From Patella vulgata (taxonomy: Eukaryota > Mollusca > Gastropoda > Patellidae), in assembly GCF_932274485.2 (NCBI RefSeq), contig NC_065879.2:20386591-20450590 (forward strand): DNA of 64,000 nt. The letters run 5' to 3'. How positions within the stretch are numbered: the first letter of the stretch is position 1; the number at the start of each line of letters is the position of its first letter. Both the position numbers and the translations under genes were made by a program. A model generated the notes under the pieces. The model saw only the letters and a program-made list of their open reading frames with translations. It was not told where the DNA came from and did not search any database. Positions 22,101 through 35,800 of this stretch are shown piece by piece.

Positions 22101-25100
22101 GATATGCAGGCAAAGGTGCCATAACTTGTTCGGCAGGCTTCTTGCGACGTCTGACGCACTCATTACAAGCGGACTTGACAGATTTTACGAGACAACGAGC
22201 ACGAATAATCCAAAATGCAGTCCGTAAAAGCGACAATGTGTGTGAAACACCGATGTCGTGGTTGCCATCCTCGTGACAAGCCGATACGATAAGACGCGAT
22301 ACATAGCTATCTCCCGGCAATATAACGGGGAATTTCGCATCATACGATAAATGTTCTGACTTGCCGATTCTTCCATCGACGCGAAGTACTCCATTGTTAT
22401 CTAAACAGGGATGTACTGTTAACAGTTTTGAACTCTTAGGAATAGACTCTCCCTTAAAAATTGCGTTAATCTCATCACTAAATGCAGTAGCTTGAGCAAA
22501 TTTATACCAAAATCTTCTAGAGTGATCAATTTCTTCAGAACTTAGAGTTTTTGATAGGATGCGCGAATTAGAGTTTCTTGAATTGTTTACAAACCGAAGC
22601 ACCCACGAAGTTATTCTTAAAAGTTTAGACCACTTAGAAAAACGTGACGGTGCTAATCTTCCGAAGTCTTCTATGCGTGGAAAAGTTAGAAAAGTATCCG
22701 AGACATTAGATCGAACTTCAGTCAAAGCTGTATCAACTGAAGCTGGTATCTCGATTTTTGGCCAATGTGACGATTCTTGCGAAAGAAACGATGGGCCATA
22801 CCACCATGCGTCACTGTGGGCTAAGTCGGCTGCGGTCATGCCGCGCGTAGCTAAATCAGCACTGTTTAAATTTGTCGGTACAAAACGCCATTGACTAGGT
22901 TCAGTTAGTTGGTGAATCTCACCCACACGATGTCCAACAAACGGTTTGTAATTCCTTGATTCACCCTTTATCCAATATAACACGTTCTGTGAATCGCACC
23001 AAAAAGTTACTAATTTCATCGAAATATTTAATACTTCACGAACAGTTAAGCTTAAGCGAACTCCTAAAATTGCTCCACATAGTTCTAACTTTGGAATAGA
23101 AATTGTTTTTAAAGGAGCTACCCTCGTTTTTGCAACTATTAAATTAGAAGTGACTGAGCCATCTTCATACTCGCTCCTAAGGTAACAACAAGCTGCGAAT
23201 GCCTTTTCTGAAGCATCGACGAATACATGTATAGTCTTGTTTACAATGCGCGATCCGTCGTTTACTAAACACCTCGATACTTCGACATTTGCTAATAAAG
23301 AAAGTTCTTTGAACCAATTAGTCCAATTAAAGGCAAGATCACCGGGTAACTCGTCGTCCCAGTCTAATCCACGTACCCATGTCTTTTGTATACCTAATTT
23401 TGCGCGTATGGTGAACGGAGCGACTAGGTTAAGTGGGTCGAAAAGAGTGGCTGTTCTACTCACAACCACTCTCTTAGTAAGAACTATGTCCGATGGTTCC
23501 GTGATTTCAAAAGTGAAAGTGTCTGTTTCTGCCTTCCATAAAACACCTAGAGTTTTTACGGATGGTAAATTATTATCGTCCAATGAGAGGCGATTTACAC
23601 GATCCGAAACAGGAATGTCTGCCAACACTTCTGTCTTGTTGGACAGCCATTTGCGAATCTTGAAACCCGCACTATCTAATAAACCGGTTACCTCGTGGCG
23701 CAATTGAATAGCTTCCGAGATGGACTCGACACTATCCAGAAGGTCGTCCACGTACATGGAATTCAAAACCGAGTTAGTACCATTTGGGTATACATGACTA
23801 TTTCGATTGCAATGTTCTCGAAGCACTGCTTGGGACAAGTATGGTGACGATGTATTCCCAAAGACTAGTCTATTGTATTCATAAATTTTAACAGGTTTAT
23901 AATTGTCCAAATCTCGCCACAAGAATCTGTGATATTGGTGGTCCTCTTTGCGAAGCCCAATTCTCAAAAACATCTCACTTATGTCAGAGGCAATGGCGAC
24001 TGGCTTGCTACGGAAGCGGAGGAGAACGTCAAAAAGTTCACGCTGAAGTTTTGGTCCAGCGTTAATACAGTCATTCAAAGCGACATTGTTAGTTGGCGCT
24101 GCAGCGTCCATTACAATTCTCACTTTCGTCGTCGATTTGTCATTTCTAACGACTGCAAAATGCGGAAGATACCACGACGGTTCACTATGCGAGTCAACCA
24201 GAGAAACGTATCCTTTTCGTATATGATCACGAATTGTTTCACAATACTGTTCAGCAACCTCGGGTCGTTTAGCTAACGAATGTTCTAGTTTGTATAGACG
24301 ATTTAACGCACTTGGATAATTCGACTGAAGTTCATGTCGATTCGATTTCCAAGGAACGCCAACGATATAACGATTAACGGATTCATCGAAACGCAAAGTG
24401 TCCTGTGTAGATTGGATTGCCTCTTCCTCGGCCTTAGTAAAGTTCTGTGATTCAAGCCGAACGCCTGCGTTCTCGATCTCCCAATAATTACGAAGTAATG
24501 TATCTGTATCCGATTCAGTTTTCACGAAATACGCGAAATGAGCGAAATTGTTTGTATTAGGTCGAAATGGAGTTAAGCGGGCGACTGGCTCACTTGAGAG
24601 ACCTGCTATCTCCGTGATAGCTCGATGAATACCAGGAACATTAAGACCTATCAAAACATCAACACGAGTGTTCTCAATTTGCGGAAACGGTATTCCCTGC
24701 AAATGCGGCCAAAATCGCGCTTGTTTATTCCAATCAACTGTGCGCAAGTCTCCGGTAACGTTTTTAACGGTAAATGCGCCGAACGAAACACATGTTCGGT
24801 AATCAAGACTACAAAGTTCTGCGACTACATATGTGGAGTTTAATGCGCTCGATTTTCCACCTAAGACATTGACATTCAAGTCCGACACTTCACCCCGTAA
24901 ACCTAACTCTGCAGCTGCGCATTCGTTTATATAACTGTCTGTTGAGCAGTCATCCATTAAAGCGTTGCAACGAATTGATCTGTTGGCGCTTCGAATAACG
25001 ATAGGAACAACTCTCATTACTAAGGCAGTGGCTTTTCTAACTTGCGTGTGCGTATGCCTAGACGATATAAATTCTGCAGACGGCGAAGGTTGAGATGTGG

Positions 25101-28100
25101 GCGATCTATAAATTGCTGGTAGGTGGTTGGAACCAAGCGAGGGCGTGTCTGAATCCCCCGATCCCCCTCCGTGCAACAAGAAGTGATGAGTACGTGTACA
25201 CCCATCAAATTTACACTGTTGACAGTTATTACACTGATTACCTCTATGATTTGCACTAAGACACCGAAAACATAAACGTTTCTCTTTGGCTTTCGACCAA
25301 CGTTCGTGAACGGACAAGGACCGAAAGTACGCACAATTGATTACACCAGGTTCGTGACTATGAGTACAGAGTTCACACGATTTCGGATTATCATTTGTTC
25401 TAGCATTTGTAGCAAAAGTTTTCGATCTATCATTGTGATATCTAGATCTAGTATGCGAAAAATTGTCAGCTTTATTGCTCGATGAAAACGATGAGGATGA
25501 AGTCGAAAATCCTTCAACCTCTTCCTTAGATTCTACTCGATATTTGATTTCTTTCGAAAGCCATTCGTGAAATGTTACAACAGATTCTGGTTTGCGTTCT
25601 AAAGTGGCCCAACGTTTATATTGAGCAACATTGTTCGAAGATATTCTCGATCGGGCAACACAAAAGAACATGGAGTTGGGTCCAAACTCTTCAGTTCGGC
25701 CACTTTCGCGAAGCGATAAAATACAAAGTTCTAAATTGTCTACAAATTCTTCAAATTTCTTTAGATCATTAAAATTGACATTTTTAACGTTCATGATCGA
25801 TTCCAAATGAATGAGAACGGCGCGACGGTCACCACCGAATTTGTCCTCAAGCCGATTAAGGGCTGCATCGTACCCAGTTTCGGAAGCCGGAAAGCCTTCA
25901 ATTGATTTTAATGCCTCACCAGTTAAGTGTTGTCTAAGTTGGAGCATTTTGTAAGCTTTAGAAGACGATGTATTATTAATACATTCTCGAAATGCATCTA
26001 TGAATGGCGCGTATTCTCTCTTATTGCCAGAGAACTTTCCTATCGACACCCTACCTAATTGCCTATACATATCTCTATCTATTTGTGTAAAATTTGAAAC
26101 CTGTGGAGATTGTTGATAACTTTCACCATTACCATCTGTATTAACACCATTACTATCTGTATTAACACCATTACCATCTGTATTAGCACCATTATTATCT
26201 GTATTAACACCATTACTATCTTGTTGAGGAGATTCGGTTGGATTTCTCGCTCTGGACTTCGTTGAACTAACTGTGGGCTGAAGCCGGACTGTTTCAGCTG
26301 GTGAAATTGCCTCCCTTGATTGACGTCTACACAACCAATCTGTAGCTCTCGACAATAATTCTGAGATGCTCGAATCATCTTGAACAGCGTCGAGTTCTGC
26401 TTCGAATTCAAGATTCTCATCACAGAGACTGTTGAGAATATCAATAGCAGCATCTTGATGTCGTAATATAGCATCAACAGCATTTCTAATTTGTTGCTCT
26501 TGTTTTTCACCGGCACAAAGTAGGCTGGTCAGCAAAAGCTTCGATTTTGTCAATTGAGATTTACAAACTCTCTTCTTGCTGCGCAATGCAGCAACTGTTG
26601 CTTGATTATCGTTTCCGTCAACAGGTTGATCGGCAGATTTATCCGTTGTGGTCTGGTTGTTTACTTGATCAGGGTTATCTCCCATCTTGGCCACGCTTTC
26701 GTCTATTTTCTACTTTTCAAACTTCGATAAAACTAATAGAAAATACATTACGAACCACGACTCTGGCTACCATATGTTGCGGACGATGTTAAAAACGAAG
26801 GCCCATTCTAAAAAACGATGTTTTTTATTCGATGACATACATTACAATTATATCGATGGACGATGAAATGTGGAAGCGTGCTATCCGTTCTTTCTCTCTC
26901 GAAGCTCTTCACCCTCAGAGGTACGATGGGATATATGCTGTGTTTGACACCTGATCGAAAAATGTGATCTCGAATGGCTGCGCTCTAATACCATATCGAT
27001 CACGTAATATCATTTTAAACACTCTGTTTAATTTAATTTCATTATTTTTTACAGCTAGAGATTAGCGTATCAGACGGCGACGCTAGCGTAATAGTGAATG
27101 TTAAAGTTACGTTAACCAGCACCAATGATTTTACTCCAACTGCGTCATGGTCGCCATCACCTGTTTCGATCGACGAAACAACAGCGATTGGAACCCTAAT
27201 TAGTACATGCACTATGGCTGATGGCGATTCTGTTAAAGGAACACTGGCAGGACAAGTTAGAATTGATTTCAAATCACCAAGTAAGTATTCTCAAACAGGC
27301 AAAGGTTTCCATGTTTCCCTATAAAGAGTATTCGATTATAGTAACTATAATTTCAAACGATTGCTGCATACATGTAGTATGTGTAGGTAAATGTTTCACG
27401 TTTTCCGGGGTTCAGCTTATAAGGGTCCACTGCACTGAACAGTCTGAGCAGTTTGCGAGTGCCACATAGGAGTGAAGTTTTAATTATAACGAGTTTAATT
27501 TCAAACGATTGCCGCATATTATGTAGTGTTCATTTGTTCATGTGAATATGTGCATGTTATATTCTATCATGTCCCCGGTTTACCACCTTCATAAGAAGGC
27601 TTGACCTCACTTTAACTTATCAAGCCCTTCTCGAAATACCCTGCATATTTCATTACTAATTTCGATTGCCTACTGACCATTCTGGTGATCTCTCGATCTC
27701 TCAGATTTCTTCCTTGATGGAAAATATCATCGCGAATACTAGTAACGATTAGATATTGTAAAACTCGCGATCGTTGCTTCAGGAACATGCAGGTTCACAA
27801 AACCCAGTGGTGTGTAGAGGTCTGGGGATGGCTAGGGCCAACTCACCGGTTGCCCCCCCCCCCCCCGAGACTTAATTATAATGGTGAGAAAGGGATCGTT
27901 TTAAATTTGTAAAAATAGAAGATGAAATAAAGGTGTTTTTTTTTAAAAAATTTCATATGGCAGCTTGCGCCAAACAGTAAACAGCGATCAGTTCAAATAA
28001 AAAAGCCAATAAACCCACTTAATTTCACGCTTTGATTACCCCTTCACGCCAATGACAAAACTTACTAATAACTTATTCAGAGGATGGTAATGGGAAATTC

Positions 28101-31100
28101 CCAGTCGACATACGCTGTATATTTACAACCATTCTCTAAAGTTAAAAGATAATATCGCAATGTTCATCTTATATAGTCCGGCACAACTAGCAAGGGGAAA
28201 CCACTCCGGAAAATCCGAGGAACGGTCCCCGCCAGATACCGGGACATTCAGTTTAGCGAGCCGCAGCCTTACCCCCTGAGCACTGCGCCTACAAAACCCA
28301 GATGCGTTAATGTGCCTTTTTGTATTAAACAGCCATAACGGCAGCAGCCAAATGGCTATTGGACAGTCATTCCGGTCAGTTGTTTACAAACGAGGCCTTG
28401 GATGTTGATACGAGATCAGGTTATACCTTAAACATGGTGGTGACAGACCTGGACCCTAATAATCCTAGGACCGTAGATACCAGTATCAGAATAATAATAA
28501 AAAGAGTGTTAGACAACAGACCGGTTTGTATATTTATATTAATTAACTATATTGTTCCGAGCAGACACAACTTTAAATATGCTGCGACGAATTAGTAATG
28601 TAAACGAAAATACGAATTAGGATCTGCATTGGTCTCTGGCTTGACATAAATCGCATTTTGGGCCCTTGTAACCTTTTAAGATAACATTTGGGAGATAGAC
28701 ACCGACTATTTAGAATTTATATGGCTGCTGTTGCTCATTTGATACCGCTTAAATCATTAGAGGCCGAGATCGCCCCAAGAGGTTTAGAGGACCGTTATAC
28801 TCCTTCGACGCCACTTTTCGGCCAGTCAGAATCTACGACATTTCAATTTTAGGCTACAGTCACCAATATAGATTTAATTTGAATCTTCTTAGTTAAAACA
28901 ATTGTCCATATCTACCCAACTTAGTAGTAATGCCCCCGTCAGACCAGGGTGGCACCCCTACTGCGCTGCTGCGACCAGAAAATTGACAAGGTCGCCGGCA
29001 AACGTTAACACAACGCGATAAAATGTCCCCAAAAATTACAAACTCGTTCTCACAGCTTTCCAGGTCAGATCGCAGAACCTTGGCATTTGTTTTGATCATG
29101 TTTAAAACAAACCCCGTGACTCGGCGATCATTGGCATCCATGGAGACCACAGCACGATATCAGCCGTTTCGACCACGCTTGTACCACGCTTAAAGCGACT
29201 TCAAATAATTCAGAACAACTGTGCCAGAATCATCACAAGAACAGCAAAACGTCAACATATAAAATCTGTCCTTAAATCGCTTCACTGGTTACCAATAGAG
29301 GCTCGTATAAACTTTAAAATCTTAACACTGGTCTACAAGTCTGAGCATGATTCAGCTACATCCTATATCACAGATCTTATGCAGCCTTATGTACCAAACC
29401 GACCACTCCGTTCACAGAATAATCTATCACTTGTTGTACCTTCAACTAAATTAAAATCTTTTGGTGATAAAGCCTTCAGTGTATATGGTCTACGACTATG
29501 GAATGACTTACCTGACAAAATAAAGTGTTCAGAAACAGTTGCTCAATTTTGATCTAGACTTAAGACGCATATGTTCACGATGTATTATCCACAGAAGCCA
29601 TTAACTTACAGCGCTTAGAGCATGCTCATGGATGGATTAAGCGCTATATAAATGTACATTATTATTATTATTATTATGGTAATCTTGACGCCCTCTGAGA
29701 CCATTTTTCCATCGTCGTAGCAGCGCAGTAAGGACGCCATCCCGGTCTGACCACGGTGTATTATGTTTAAAACACACCATCATCATCCTTTAATCGAGCA
29801 GATGGGGATGGGGAAGGTCTCATAAGTGAAATAGTCTAGGACAGTGATTCTCAACCAGTGGCCAGATGTGCCGCTAATTTTTCATGTGTTCAAAGATGTG
29901 CCGTTGGAAAAAGAAGGTTGAGAACCACTGGTTTAGGGCTTCTCGTCACCTAAAATCCGGTGCCGCGGTGACTCAGTGTGTAAGACACTGTCTTCCTAAC
30001 CCGGAGGTCCCGTGTTTGCTCCCGGTGTTGGCTTGTGAAATTTATCGGAATTGTACGGCGTGGTTACCAATTATAAGTGGTGCCGGACGGAGTGCCTGGC
30101 CACAACAGTGTCTACTCGTTCAGTTGATACGAAAACACAGGTCCCATGTACAAATTGGCATGCACGTAAAAGAACCCCTGACAGTTGGAATTCGATTAAT
30201 ATAAGAGTAGGCGGTAGCGCCGCTGTCCGGACAAAGTTTCCCTAATAGCACACTGTATGGCGTATGTCCGTCTTCATTAGTCCAGTTGGTGCCAAAAGAT
30301 AGGAAGCTGGACCTCATTTCATTTCATTCGTTTATTAAGACATGTCCAGTATATCTAATGGTAATACCAGTGTTAAAGGAAGCGACCGTAGGAACGGTAT
30401 TAACTACGCTTACTTGTACTGATGTTGATGCTGATGCTGATGCTGGTACAGATCCAGCTGGTGTTGTTTCCTACGAACTAGACGGTATGTACATTTCATA
30501 TATAAATATATAACACAAGAATACAACACATATTAATATATTTGGAGGAAATGGTGTATTTTCTAGATGACATATAACTATATTCCTTGACCCTGAAAAT
30601 GTAGACTTGGACATCAAGATTGGGACCCTAAGTCGGTAAGATATAGGTTTTTGCATAGCTTAAATCTTGAAGATCCAAGATGTCCACAAGCTAGCAGTAA
30701 GTAGCATTTGTGGAAATCTGGCTCCTTTGTTCACATCCATCTCAAAAATACTCCTAAGCTACCTGACTAATACCTTTACGATGCCCACAAAATGTCCTCT
30801 AACAGGAAACTATGATCAGTTAAAACCACCACAGTCTCACGCTTTGCAATATTCCGCATGAATCTCTGGTTCGCCTGTCGTCTGGGTCACAAACATACGT
30901 CACAAATAGATACTGTAAACGCAATCGATAGAATAAACGCGTCCCGGGTTTCCTTATATTCGCCATTTAAAAGAGAACACTCCTGTCTTCAAGTCGTTTT
31001 GTCAACAACAATTTAGTTTTCTTATCGTTTCTCCGCAAAGGCACTAAGAGCATCCACAAGAACATTACTCAAACCAGTTGCCATTTTGCTCTTGTTCTAC

Positions 31101-32807
31101 CAACACCGAGATCTAACCCCGGGTCGCCTGGTTAGTGAACCAATGTTTCTAGACAGGTCGAGCTCTAGCTGGCCGGTCACCTCTGGCTTGTTGGGGGTTG
31201 GGATCACCAAGTGATCTAGAGTGTCGCGCTTCGATCTTCAGCTGGACGTTCACCTCTGGCTTCCGGTCATGTACTCGACCCCTGGTGTGAGCGTTTGTGA
31301 CTTGAAAACAGAGCCGCCTTCTCAACATCGTGGGCTTACTCCGTGTACCCCTGTTTCCTCTCACAGGAAAAACACGTGCGCGTGCGCTAAGCATAGTGAT
31401 GAAATATGAGAACTTGTCTGCGATATCACGCTCGCTGGAAGCGGACGTTAAACACCAATACTAGAAGAACAAGAATCTGTGTTTCTATTGTTATTGATGC
31501 TATTGTAATTCCTAAATTAAAAAATTTCAGACACTAACGATGCTACGGCTAACACTTTATTTCAAATCAATTCTGCATCTGGATCACTGGAGCTGAAGTC
31601 GACAATAACCAGTCCGACAATCCCGTTCTATGAAGTAATGATAAGAGTAAAAGATGGCGGTTCACCTATTCGATTTACTAAAGTTTTAGTACGAGTTGTC
31701 GTTACTGACGTACCACAAGATGGCACACAACCGGCTACTAGATATCCAACAGGTGATTATATATATATCATATACTAGTGATCATACTGTTACAGGCATT
31801 ACTATAATTATATCGTTGTTGTTATAGAAGTAGCATGATTCACTTCCACATTTCAATTCTACGAGTATTTTAATAGTACGTGCAGGAGGACCGCGCTACA
31901 CAAACAAAACCCATCAGACAAACCTGCCGTCAAGACACACAAACTACAAATTCTAACTGGGCCCACAAACCCGCCTTTAGCTGCATTACGAACATTGATT
32001 TGTCGGGTAAGCGGTTGAAAGGTGTCATTCAAGTGCTGACGAGAATGGTGGTCTACAAGACATTCGTTTGCAGAATATAATACTCTCTCTCAACCAGTCA
32101 CTAAACGGTTTATTACGTCACCAATCTGCTTTGTTTAAGGAACTCACAGAACTGTTCAAATTCGTAAATTTTGTCAATTCGGAACGTTCGAACAAGGATC
32201 AGTGTTTTAATCATGATTACCTGCTTTTACCTTGTGTGCCCCATATTGTCAGCCTGATTTATATTTACAGATTATACCATGCCTGTATCAATGTCTAGGG
32301 AAATAAATGATACTACATCCGCCCCACCATTACCCGTACCAGGTATATATCTTTATATACTAGTTATTAATTAAACTTATATCTATACAGGGCCGTAACT
32401 AGCTCAGAGCAACGAGGGGGCGGGAAATGTTCTCAGGGGTGCAGTAAATTTGACGGACAATGTATATCTGTGGTCGACAATTGGCAAACTTTTTGCAGAC
32501 CCCCCCCCCCTCGTTAGTTACGGGCCTGTATCTATATATACTAGATATTAAACTTTTATCGTTATATACTAGTTATTAATCTTATATCTATATATACTAG
32601 TTATTAAACTTATATCTATAAATACTCGTTATTAAACTTATATCTATATATACTAGTTATTAAACTTATATCTATATATACTCGTTATTAAACTTATATC
32701 TATATATACTAGTTATTAAACTTATATCTATAAATACTAGTTATTAAACTTATATCTTTATGTATATATATACTAGTTATTAAACTTATATCTATATATA
32801 TATATAT

Positions 32808-32861
<54 letters not shown>

Positions 32862-35800
32862 TAGTTATTAAACTTATATCTTTATATTAGTTATATTAAA
32901 CTTATATCTATATATACTAGTTATTAAACTTATATCTCTATACTAGTCATTAAACTTATATCTATATATACTAGTTATTAAACTTCTATCTATAAATACT
33001 AGTTATTAAATCTATATCTATATATACTCGTTATTAAACTTATATCTATATATACTCGTTATTAAACTTATATCTATATATACTAGTTATTAAACTTATA
33101 TCTATAAATACTCGTTATTAAACTTATATCTATATATACTAGTTATTAAACTTATATCTATAAATACTAGTTATTAAACTTATATCTATAAATACTAGTA
33201 ATAGTTGATACTAGACCCCGTCGTAATTAAATAGAGCCACACAGACTCTAGTGGATAGGGCGCTGGCTCGTTTGCCAGGAGACCACGGATGGGACAAAAA
33301 ACCAATGTCTCGGGTACACATTGGCGTGCACGCAAAAGATCCCTTCATACCAGGAATTCGATATACGAGTAGGCTGCCCGGGCAAAATTTCCCTCATAGT
33401 ACACTGTATGGTATATGCCCGTCTTTATAGGTCATAGTCTATAAAGATGCATTACGCAAGAGCAAAATCTGCCATATCTTCACTAAATGTTTGAATGGAA
33501 AATCTATCGCTATTTCTTGTCAAAACTTCAAATATTCATAAGTGCGCGCAGGATATAGTAATTTAACGAAAGTAATTAATAGAGGCCCGTTCTCCATGTT
33601 CGTGTTTTAGCCGGAGAAAACGTAGGTCTAATGAAGTTCTAATGTGGCCGTTTCCATGTAACCGGCGAAAAAGCGCGGAAAAAAGTACATGGAAAACGGG
33701 CCCACACTATTATGGCAAGAAAAGCCCGTTGTTTATCGAAATCCTACTTAATGCATCTTTAAAAATTGAAATAGAGTTTAACACCCTACTGTCCTGCTCC
33801 AACTGGGTTAATGAAAATTTTGTCCAGTCAGCGGCGCTACGGCCTAATCGTATAATAAATGCCAACTGCCCAGGGATCTTTTATATGAACGACAATGTGT
33901 ATACACAGGACCTCTGATCTTTAAGACACACATGATGTAAATATTACTTTCAGGCATAAATGGATTACCATATTGTCCACGGTATGGCGTAACAGCCCAA
34001 GTACCAGAATCTGTGGTTCCCGGTGATCTAGCCTATAACCTAGACTGTGTTGACCCTGATGGGGACACCCTTGAGTATAAAATAATTAAGGGAGATCCAT
34101 TTACAAAGTTTAAAATGGAGGGAGAATTAATGAAATTAAATAAAGGACTGAATGCAGATTCCAGAAATAGCTTTCATGTGAGTTACAGTTTAGCGTTTAT
34201 TATACGTCCATATTCATAATGTGGACGTATATTGCCGTCGCCTCTGTTTGTGTATGTGTGTGTGGGTGTGTGTGTGCGTGTGTCTGTCTGTCTGTCGCCT
34301 GCAGGTCGGGTGTTCGATCCCTGCATTGGCCGAGAAAGTTCATCGAGATTTTCCGGCGTGGTCCCCCCATGCCAGTGATGCAGGACGGAGGGCCTGACAA
34401 GGACAGGTGTCTAGTCGTTCGGATAGGATGAAAAATCGAGGTCCGTATACACATTGGCGTGCACGTAAAAGATCCCTTGACAGATGGAATTCGATATAAG
34501 AGTAGGCCGTAATGCCGCTGTCCGGGCAAAGTTTCCCTCATAGCACACTGTATGGTGTATGCCCGTCTTCATTAGTCCAGTTCGGAGCAGAACAGTAGGA
34601 CGTTAAATCCCATTTCATTTCATTCCATTTCGTGTCTGTGTGTCGCCTACAGGCCGCAGTTCTTAATCGATTGTCTTGAAACCTGCTCATACTTATTCCT
34701 TATGCTCTAAGGATGACCTCTATTATTTTTGGTGCATACCCGAGCACCTGGGACAAAGCCACGCCGCAATTCTAAACAGACCCTTTTAAAACTTTGTATA
34801 CCTATTCCTTACACCCTAAGGATGATCCCTGTTGTTTTTTTGGTAAATGCCCGACTTGAGGGGCAGAGCCACACCCAGTTTTGTCTTTGTGTGTCTGTGT
34901 GTTGCCCACAGGCCACAATTCTTAATGGATCGTCTTGGACGACAACTATTGATGTTGGTGCATGTCCCGACCCCCTGGAGCAGAGCCACGTCCAACTTTT
35001 GTGTTTATCGTATAAAAGCCGCAATTCTGAATTGGAACTTGAAACTTGGCATATGTATTTCTTATAGCCTAAGGGCGGCAACTATTGATTTTGGTGCAGG
35101 TCTCGCGCCCCAGGGGCAGAGCCAAGCCCAATTTCTGTGTTTAACGCGCGAAGGCCACAGTTCTGAATTGAATATCTTGGAAATTGGTATAGTTATTCCT
35201 TATACCGTAAGGACGGCAACTATTGATTTTGGTGCATGATTACCGCCCCCACCTTTTGTGCGATGCCACACCCACTTTTTGTTAATATTTTGTCTGCAAA
35301 TGATATATGGGCTGCAATTCTGAATGGATCATCTTGGAACTTGTCTTATTTATTCCTTATACTGTAAGGATAGCAACTATTTATTGTCCCGACTCCAAGG
35401 GGTGTGGTACCACACCAACTTTTTTGTTAATTTTTGTCTGTAGATACTCTACAGGTTGCTATAATTACCAGATTTTGTTCAAATTAAGCAAATCAATCAT
35501 TTCAATAACAGGGTGGTACCTATTTATATTGTTCCATATCCAACCCCTAGGGACAGAGCCCCACCCAATTTTTGTATTTGTCGTCAAAAGACTGCAATTC
35601 TGAATGGATCTTCTTGGAACTTTGTACATTTATTCCTTATACCGTAATGACAGCAACTATTTATTTTGGTGCATGCTCTGACCACCTGGTCACACCCACT
35701 TTTTTTGGTTAATATTTAGTCTCTAAATTTGACAAACATACTCAACGCTTAGCCTTCTTTGCCTCTTGTTATATTACAGTCATTGCAGCTATTTCATATT

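Larger units (their letters stand above)
20607..27021 (-). mobile_element. BEL/Pao LTR retrotransposon, looks whole
   Basis: A 6.4-kb element in gene A intron 2, opposite in strand to the gene. It has two LTRs of 247 bp, a 5-bp target duplication CTCTG (20602-20606 and 27022-27026), a purine tract next to the 3' LTR, and one long gag-pol frame. The LTRs match base for base by eye, which suggests a very recent insertion. Confidence 0.95.

Noticed and set aside
21638-26516. Plus- and minus-strand ORFs inside the LTR element
   Set aside because: All are shadows of the single gag-pol frame.
32520-33205. CRISPR-like array
   Set aside because: Units are contiguous with no unique spacers; it is a minisatellite in a eukaryotic intron.
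34200-34541. Minus-strand ORF of 113 codons
   Set aside because: It is a SINE read backwards plus a (GT)n tract.
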